Assembly (NCBI GenBank): GCA_020849855.1
Contig: JADZFO010000007.1
Location: 72,777-136,776 of the forward strand
Reading direction: 5' to 3'
DNA from: a bacterium
Lineage (GTDB): Bacteria; 4484-113; JAFGCY01
Length of the DNA: 64,000 bases
Shown: positions 59,083 to 64,000 of the stretch, piece after piece
Layout of the letters: every line of letters starts with the position of its first letter
Position numbering within the stretch: position 1 is the first letter of the stretch
Translations under genes and position numbers: made by a program
Notes under the pieces: generated by a model
Told to the model about the DNA's origin: nothing
The model's database searches: none
Seen by the model: the letters and a program-made list of their open reading frames with translations, nothing else

Positions 59083-60747
59083 CTACTCGGCGTAGCGGGC
59101 CTGAATGGCCTTGCGGCCCTGGTTGCGCAGCCACCACAGCAGCAGCCCGAAGAGGCACAGCAGCAGCGGCAGGCCCAGCACGAGGCTCCAGCGGATGAAC
59201 TGCTGCTGGGCTTCGTTCAGCGACTTCAGCGGGCGGGAGACCACCGGCGCCGAGCGGATGCCGGCAAGCTGGTCGCCCAGCGCCAGCATGTCCGCCATGT
59301 TCGCGGCGAAGAGGCGGTTGATCGGGTACTGCTGCATGAAGTCGTCGGAGATCATCTTGGCCGAGGAGACCACGATCAGGCGGCCCTGCCCGTTGCCTTC
59401 CTTAAGCTGGTTGGCCGGGTTGAAAAGCTGCTCGCCGTTATCGCCGGTCGCGCTGGGCACGTTTAAGGTCTCTTTGGAGCCGTCAAAAGCGCTCTTGAAG
59501 GTGCCTGTGGCCATGTAGCCCACCACAAAGCGGCCCTTCTCAGTGGAAGTGGTCAGCTTGAACTTCCAGTCCTGCTGGGGGTCAAGGTCAAAGGGGCTGT
59601 CCAGCAGGAAGGCCTGGCCGGAGGTCTCAAACAGCTTGGTCAGCTTCACGCCGCCAAGGTCTTCCACGGGCTTCAGCGGGCAGCACCAGGGGATCACCAG
59701 ATCAGTCAGCGGGGCGATCGGCCCCACCTCACTGTTAAGCCCCTGCGGCCCGATCTTCGGCCACAGCAGGTAAGGCTGCTGCAGGGTGAAGATGCCGGCG
59801 CGGAACTGTGCGTTGGCGCAGGCCTGGTCGGCGACCAGCTTCTTGTTCAGGGTGATGCCGTACTTCTCGATCTGGTCCTCGATGGTCGGCAGGGCCGGGA
59901 AGGCCTGGCCCAGACCGCCCATCTGCTGGCCGGTCTCCATCATCGGGTCAATCATCAGCAACACCTGGCCGCCGCCCAGCAGGAACTGGTCCAGGCTGTA
60001 CTTCATCGAATCGCTCATGCCAAAGGCGCCGGCGATGATCACGGCCTTGAGGCCGTCGGGCAGCTTCTTGTCCGCCTGCGGGTCAATGTTGACGATCTCA
60101 TAGAGGCCGTCGGCGCCGCCCAGCACCTGATTGAGGGCGTTGTACTGCGGCTCGTTGCCCTGGCCCTGCTGGCCGATGACCAGCGGCCCCTTGAAGAAGG
60201 CGATCTTCGGCTTCTCGCCCATGCTGAACTTGACCAGGCGGCTGGTGAGGTCATACTCCATCGTGGTCGGGTCGACGATCTGCGGGATCGGCTCGCTCTT
60301 GTCCACGAAGTTCATCACGAGGCCAAAGAAGATCTTCTTGACCGTCAGCTGGCTGCCCTTGTCGATGACCTGCAGCTGCAGCTCCTGGACGCCCAGGGAG
60401 GCCGCGCGCTCCTTTTCCTTCTCGTCATCGGCCGGGTCGGTATAGCGCACCTTGACCTTGCCATTGCCATAGCGCACGTACTCGTCCAGCTTGTTGCGCA
60501 CTTCGGAGGCCATGGTCACTACCTGCGGGGGCAGGTCGCGGCTCATGAAGACCTCGATGTCCACCGTATCGTCCAGGCTGTGCAGCACGTCCTTGGTGGA
60601 CTTCGAGATGGTGTACTGCTTCTTCTCCGTCAGGTCGAAACGCGACCAGGCCAGGCGGTAGCTCAGGAAGCTGAGCACTGCCAGGATCAGGACGACGATG
60701 ATGATTTCAGTGAAGTTGCCGCTCTGGCGGCTGAGCTTGTTGTTCAT
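59083..60747 (-). CDS. GldG-like ABC transporter-associated protein
   Basis: 554 residues. Transmembrane segment near residue 12 (IIIVVLILAVLSFLSYRLAW), then the GldG N-terminal domain (TISKSTKDVLHSLDDTVDIE, VFMSRDLPPQV, KVRYTDPADDEKEKERAASL), a large periplasmic part with VLLMIDPMMETGQQMGG, and a C-terminal helix (LVLGLPLLLCLFGLLLWWLR). This order is that of Gldg_N / DUF7088-type subunits working with GldF and GldA in gliding bacteria; in other phyla the function is unknown. AGGAGG lies 5 nt before the ATG. Confidence 0.9.
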   Translation of the reverse strand: MNNKLSRQSGNFTEIIIVVLILAVLSFLSYRLAWSRFDLTEKKQYTISKSTKDVLHSLDDTVDIEVFMSRDLPPQVVTMASEVRNKLDEYVRYGNGKVKVRYTDPADDEKEKERAASLGVQELQLQVIDKGSQLTVKKIFFGLVMNFVDKSEPIPQIVDPTTMEYDLTSRLVKFSMGEKPKIAFFKGPLVIGQQGQGNEPQYNALNQVLGGADGLYEIVNIDPQADKKLPDGLKAVIIAGAFGMSDSMKYSLDQFLLGGGQVLLMIDPMMETGQQMGGLGQAFPALPTIEDQIEKYGITLNKKLVADQACANAQFRAGIFTLQQPYLLWPKIGPQGLNSEVGPIAPLTDLVIPWCCPLKPVEDLGGVKLTKLFETSGQAFLLDSPFDLDPQQDWKFKLTTSTEKGRFVVGYMATGTFKSAFDGSKETLNVPSATGDNGEQLFNPANQLKEGNGQGRLIVVSSAKMISDDFMQQYPINRLFAANMADMLALGDQLAGIRSAPVVSRPLKSLNEAQQQFIRWSLVLGLPLLLCLFGLLLWWLRNQGRKAIQARYAE

Positions 60748-60756
60748 GGCCGCCTC

Positions 60757-61488
60757 CTAGGACCAGCGGCGGCTTTCAACCGCCCGGGTAGTGAGATACA
60801 GGAAAAGCCAGATTACCGAGACGTAATAGAACAGGTCGCGGGTGTCGATCACGCCGCGCTGCATGGAGCCGTAGTGCTGGCGCAGGCCGATATATTCCAG
60901 GGCCGGCACCAGCCAGGAGGCGCCCTTGCCGATGAAGATCGTCACCATCGATTCACCCACGATGATCAGGCCGAAGATGACGGCGATCGAGAGGATGAAG
61001 GCGATGATCTGGTTGCGGGTGAAGGAGCTGATCCAGCCGCCGATGGCCAGGAAGGCGCTGCCCAGCAGGAAGGCGCCCAGGTAGTTGGCGAAGACCACGC
61101 CCCCGTCCAGGCCGTTCTGGCTCAGCGCGCTGACGGTCAGTGTCAAAGGCACGGTGAGGATCAGGATCACGGCCAGCAGGGTGACGGTGGAAAGGTACTT
61201 GCCCCAGACCACTTCACGCTCGCTGACCGGCTGGGTCATCAAAAGCTCAATGGTGCCGCTGGCCTGCTCCTCGGCCCACTGGCGCATGGTCAGCGCCGGC
61301 AGCAGGAAGAGGAAGAACCAGGGGATCAGCCCGAAGAGCTGGTCCATCGAGGCGTCATTGACGATGAAGAAGCCCTTCATGAAGAGCCAGGTCGAGATGA
61401 CCAGGAAGACGCAGATAACGATATAGGCCACCGGCGAGAGCCAGAACTGGCGGAACTCGCGGCGCCAGACGGCGGCAATCTTACTCAT
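60757..61488 (-). CDS. ABC-2-type permease, GldF-like
   Basis: 243 residues with six transmembrane helices (VAYIVICVFLVISTWLFMKG; LIPWFFLFLLPALTMRQWAE; TVTLLAVILILTVPLTLTVS; FANYLGAFLLGSAFLAIGGW; FILSIAVIFGLIIVGESMVT; LFYYVSVIWLFLYLTTRAVE). RQWAEEQASGTIELLMTQPV is the coupling segment that meets the ATPase. AGGAGG lies 8 nt before the ATG at 61488, and the start overlaps the ATPase stop by 8 nt. Confidence 0.92.
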   Translation of the reverse strand: MSKIAAVWRREFRQFWLSPVAYIVICVFLVISTWLFMKGFFIVNDASMDQLFGLIPWFFLFLLPALTMRQWAEEQASGTIELLMTQPVSEREVVWGKYLSTVTLLAVILILTVPLTLTVSALSQNGLDGGVVFANYLGAFLLGSAFLAIGGWISSFTRNQIIAFILSIAVIFGLIIVGESMVTIFIGKGASWLVPALEYIGLRQHYGSMQRGVIDTRDLFYYVSVIWLFLYLTTRAVESRRWS

Positions 61489-62521
61489 CGCCAGCCTCCT
61501 TGGCCTGCTCGGCCGCAGCTGCGCCGGACTGCTGCTCGGCGGCCGCCGGCGCATCATGCCCCTGCACTGAGTGCAGTGCGTCGCCGGAGGCAGAGGTGCC
61601 GGTAAGCTGCAGGAAGACGCTCTCCAGGGTGGTGGCCGTCTTGTTCAGCTCCAGCAGCTTGGCGCCCTGGCTGACGGCCAGGTCAAAGAGCTTCTCGTTC
61701 AGGTCGGCGCCGCCCTCGGCCTTCAGGCGGAAGCGCGAGCCGCCCTCCTCGGACAGCAGGCTGACATCGCTGACCCTGGGCAGGCGCTCCAGCGCCCCGC
61801 GCAGCTCAGCGCCGGCGCGGCCCTTGAAGGTGACGGTGTACTGCTCGCCGCCCGCGGCCATGCTCAGCAGCTCGCCCGGCGTGCCTTCACCCACCAGGCG
61901 GCCCTGGCTGATGATCAGGATGCGGTCGCAGACATTCTGCGCCTCGGGCAGGATGTGGGTGGAGAGCAGGATGGCCTTCTCACGCGCGATCTCGCGGATC
62001 AGGGCGCGGATCTCCACGATCTGCGCCGGGTCGAGGCCGCTGGTCGGCTCGTCCAGCACCAGCACCGGCGGGTCGGAGACCAGGGCCTGGGCCAGGCCCA
62101 CGCGCTGCCGGTAACCCTTGGACAGCTCGCCGATGTCCTTGTGCGCCATGCGGCCAAGGTCACAGATATCGACCAGCTCGTCGATGCGGCCCCTGCGGCG
62201 CTCGGCAGGCACATTGTGCATGCGGCCCATGAAGTCCAGGTAGTCCAGCACGCCCATATCCTCATAGAGCGGCGTGCTTTCGGGCAGATAGCCCAGCCTG
62301 GAACGCGCCGCGATCGGCGCTTCAAGAATGTCGTTGCCGTCGATGCTCACCGTGCCCCTGTCCGGGGCCAGATAGCCGGTGATCACCTTCATGGAGGTGG
62401 ATTTCCCGGCGCCGTTCGGCCCCAGAAAGCCCACGATCTCGCCGCGGTGTACCTCGAAGCTGACGTTATCAACCGCCAGCGTCGGGCCGTAGCTTTTGCT
62501 GATGCCCTTTACCTCTATCAT
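61481..62521 (-). CDS. ABC transporter ATP-binding protein (GldA-like)
   Basis: 346 residues, first gene of the four-gene operon. Walker A LGPNGAGKST, Q-loop GYLPESTPLYEDM, signature LSKGYRQRVGLAQAL, Walker B VLVLDEPTSGLDPAQI and the H-switch LLSTHILPEAQNVCD are all present, so it is an active ATPase. The C-terminal ~100 residues form the DUF4162-like regulatory part (VTFKGRAGAELRGALERLPR) and an Ala/Glu-rich tail. It drives the GldF-like permease. Confidence 0.94.
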   Translation of the reverse strand: MIEVKGISKSYGPTLAVDNVSFEVHRGEIVGFLGPNGAGKSTSMKVITGYLAPDRGTVSIDGNDILEAPIAARSRLGYLPESTPLYEDMGVLDYLDFMGRMHNVPAERRRGRIDELVDICDLGRMAHKDIGELSKGYRQRVGLAQALVSDPPVLVLDEPTSGLDPAQIVEIRALIREIAREKAILLSTHILPEAQNVCDRILIISQGRLVGEGTPGELLSMAAGGEQYTVTFKGRAGAELRGALERLPRVSDVSLLSEEGGSRFRLKAEGGADLNEKLFDLAVSQGAKLLELNKTATTLESVFLQLTGTSASGDALHSVQGHDAPAAAEQQSGAAAAEQAKEAGDE

Positions 62522-62800
62522 CCCTGTCCCTAACGGGTGAACTTACCTTACTGCTAGAAATAGCATACCCAGACAGGGCGCCGGGGCCGCGCTGGGTAGG
62601 CACTGGAATGAAGCCGCCCGTCGAAGCTAACGGGGCAAGGGGCTTCTGACGGCGTCAAGACGTGGAAGGATAGCAAATGTTCGAAAATTGCAGTGTGATT
62701 TGCCCGGCACTGTTTAACACCTGCCTGCGAATCACACTTGCAGCCCGCTGCCAGCGCGCAGGGCCGGGGCTGCGTATCGGCACGCTACAATCACGCCCCC
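62522..62800. other. Intergenic region between ABC operon and DinB gene
   Basis: 279 nt without a gene. An imperfect inverted repeat (TGCAGTGTGATTTGC near 62691-62705 and its counterpart near 62732-62747) lies in the middle. TACAAT (62786-62791) ends 9 nt before the DinB start at 62801. Confidence 0.45.
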
Positions 62801-63271
62801 ATGAGCACACGCGCGCTTCTCCTCTCCGAGCTGGAATGGATCTCCGGCAACTGCCAGCACATGATCCGCATGCTGAAGCCCGAGCACTTCGGCTGGCGGC
62901 CCTTCGAGTCCATGCGCTCGATGCACGAGCTGGCCAACCACCTGGCTCAGGTGCCGGCCATTGACCTGCTGATCCTGCGCGGCGCGGCGGAGGAGGAAGT
63001 GCAGAAGGCCGAGCAGAGCTGGATGCGCGACGAGCCGGCCGCCATCGCCGAGGCTCTGCGCCAGGGCACCCTGGCGCTGCGGGACTATATCGACAAGCTC
63101 AGCCTGGACCAGTTCGAGAACGAAAGCGGCACGGCCTTCTACGGCCGGACCCAGACCAACGCCAAGTGGCTGCTGGAGGTGGTGACCCACCTGTACCACC
63201 ACCGCGCCCAGCTCTTCATGTACCTGAAGCTCAACGGCTACCCGGTTAACACGCGTACGCTGTACGAGTAG
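62801..63271 (+). CDS. DinB-family four-helix protein
   Basis: 156 residues. SMHELANHLAQVPAIDLLIL gives the first His of the DinB metal site and LLEVVTHLYHHRAQLFMYLK the H-x3-H pair. It belongs to a different DinB subgroup from the two at 24-25 kb, being shorter and without the HEQSH motif. TACAAT ends 9 nt before the ATG (leaderless). Heptad repeats begin two bases after the stop. Confidence 0.88.
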   Translation: MSTRALLLSELEWISGNCQHMIRMLKPEHFGWRPFESMRSMHELANHLAQVPAIDLLILRGAAEEEVQKAEQSWMRDEPAAIAEALRQGTLALRDYIDKLSLDQFENESGTAFYGRTQTNAKWLLEVVTHLYHHRAQLFMYLKLNGYPVNTRTLYE

Positions 63272-63272
63272 A

Positions 63273-63321
63273 GTCGAAGGTCGAAGGTCGACAGTCGAAG
63301 GTCGAAAGTCGATGGTCGAGC
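63273..63321 (+). repeat. Seven tandem GTCGAAG-type heptads
   Basis: GTCGAAG, GTCGAAG, GTCGACA, GTCGAAG, GTCGAAA, GTCGATG, GTCGAGC. The hairpin CTTCTG-CGT-CAGAAG (63323-63337) follows at once. Same repeat class as inside lipA. No spacers, so it is not CRISPR. Confidence 0.88.
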
Positions 63322-63360
63322 ACTTCTGCGTCAGAAGCAGGCCAGCTGCCCTCCCGATCC

Positions 63361-63384
63361 AACAGGAGACACTGAGACACTGAG
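63361..63384 (+). repeat. Diverged third copy of the GAGACACA repeat
   Basis: AACAGGAGACACTGAGACAC followed by TGAG. Relative to 49626-49650 the octamers carry ACT for ACA. It lies upstream of the GxxExxY gene. Confidence 0.7.
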
Positions 63385-63511
63385 GGTTCTGAGGGCATGA
63401 TGCCCAGTGACTGCCTGATCCTGATTTGGTACCGCGCGAGCAATGCAGGTCCAATAGACAACTGCGCTTTGCTATCTTGTTGATCTTTCTGCTTTGTACA
63501 GGAGAACTGCA

Positions 63512-63955
63512 ATGGGAACCAAAGTGCCTGTGGTTGATGATTTGCTTACCAAACTGATCATTGGGGCGGCAATACAGGTACATCGAGAACTGGGCCCGGG
63601 CCTGCTGGAATCAGCCTATCAAAAGTGTATGGAGATAGAGCTGAGTTACCAGGGCATCAGGTTCGAAACCCAGGTCCCACTGGATGTCAGTTACCGCGGC
63701 GTACTGATTGGCGCAGCATACAAGCTTGACCTTTTAGTTGAAGGTCAGGTAATAGTCGAACTTAAAGCAGTCGAAAAGGTCCAGCCTGTCCACCTGGCCC
63801 AGATTCTGACTTATCTGAGGCTAATGAAGCTCTCCCGGGGACTGCTGATCAACTTCCACGAAGCCACAGTCAATGAATCGTCCCGGGTTTTCCGGAGGCT
63901 ACATTTACGAGGAGAATGTAGCCATGGGAAAAGCAAATCCGCGTTACAGCCCTGA
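63512..63955 (+). pseudogene. GxxExxY-family protein gene, 3' end replaced by an IS element
   Basis: The reading frame from ATG 63512 (CAGGAGAA 6 nt upstream) begins like the GxxExxY family: IIGAAIQVHRELGPGLLESA with the namesake G-x-x-E-x-x-Y (GLLESAY), FETQVPLDVSYRGVLIG, LIVEGQVIVELKAVEK-like strand and LTYLRLMKLSRGLLINF. Family members end about ten residues after LLINF; here the sequence crosses into an IS end at 63874 and continues 27 codons in IS DNA. The fold core (a PD-(D/E)XK-like nuclease relative) is nearly complete, so partial activity is possible. Function of the family is unclear. Confidence 0.8.
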
Positions 63956-64000
63956 GTTCAAGGATCGGGCAGTCAGGCTGGTGCTGGAAAGCCACGGGGA
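63874..64000 (+). mobile_element. IS3-family insertion sequence, left end (truncated by window)
   Basis: TGAATCGTCCCGGGTTTTCC at 63874 matches the common left terminal repeat of IS3-family elements (TGAA-C-G-CCCGGG-TTTCC). It is followed 50 nt later by an OrfA start. The element interrupts the GxxExxY gene. The right end and target duplication are outside the window. Confidence 0.8.
63924..64000 (+). CDS. IS3-family transposase OrfA, N-terminus only
   Basis: ATG at 63924, with GAGGAG 12 nt upstream, encodes MGKANPRYSPEFKDRAVRLV and then LESHG before the window ends. RYSPEFKDRAVRLVLE is the helix-turn-helix start of IS3 OrfA (transposase_8) proteins. OrfB would follow beyond the window. Confidence 0.85.
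   Translation, partial: MGKANPRYSPEFKDRAVRLVLESHG

Noticed and set aside
63273-63321. Tandem repeats as a possible CRISPR array
   Set aside because: Period is 7 nt with no spacers and no cas genes are present. The same applies to 34647-34768 and 45861-45954.

Overview
The window is 64 kb of GC-rich bacterial chromosome, densely packed, with short intergenic gaps and frequent 1-11 nt gene overlaps. No rRNA, tRNA, CRISPR array or prophage is visible. Housekeeping genes (pyk, pyrH, thyX, lipA, hslV, a dciA-like gene, htpX, msrB, iorAB, tldD/pmbA) and many lipoprotein or Sec signals indicate a free-living bacterium with an envelope. Runs of SRPBCC, VOC and DinB paralogs, a tricorn-like S41 protease, a GldFG-type ABC operon and abundant palindromic and heptad repeats resemble uncultured Planctomycetota or neighbouring phyla. 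That placement is a guess; no marker here fixes the phylum.

Layout: 1-2.9 kb, three unrecognised exported or membrane proteins. 3.0-5.9 kb, indolepyruvate:ferredoxin oxidoreductase with its ferredoxin domain as a separate gene. 5.8-14 kb, a DUF1905/YdeI protein, a ModA-like lipoprotein, thyX, a rhomboid protease preceded by a broken duplicate of itself, SH3 and MsrB proteins. 14.2-17.7 kb, the S41 tricorn-like protease. 17.7-25.8 kb, a minus-strand run of small-molecule-binding folds (five SRPBCC, two VOC, one YCII, two DinB) with two paralogous membrane proteins, headed by an ArsR regulator. 26.7-29.1 kb, a serine beta-lactamase-like hydrolase and a PadR regulator. 29.1-36.7 kb, a barstar-like gene between perfect inverted repeats, TfoX-like, pyk, an NlpC/P60-SH3 hydrolase, VOC, htpX and pyrH. 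36.7-46.4 kb, AlkD, dienelactone hydrolase, MoxR, a TetR/AHSA1 pair with a visible operator, hemerythrin, a VanZ-like protein and lipA. 46.6-55.5 kb, a KimA-type transporter, a RimK-like ATP-grasp enzyme, an inverted-repeat-bracketed membrane gene, hslV-dciA-like, MarR, DUF554 and TldD/PmbA. 55.5-62.5 kb, membrane proteins and a four-gene GldF/GldG/DUF4340 ABC operon. 62.8-64 kb, a DinB gene, a GxxExxY gene broken by an IS3-family element, and the edge of the window.

Three themes stand out. First, at least 24 genes have a TANNNT -10 box ending only 6-10 nt before an ATG or GTG start with no Shine-Dalgarno, so leaderless mRNAs look common; this pattern was used to choose many starts. Second, intergenic DNA carries two hairpin-repeat families with conserved arms and variable, base-paired cores; in thyX and pyk the repeat itself supplies the stop codon. 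Third, heptad-repeat DNA occurs between genes and also in frame inside lipA. The binding-protein cluster and the two inverted-repeat-bracketed single genes are the best candidates for undescribed biology.
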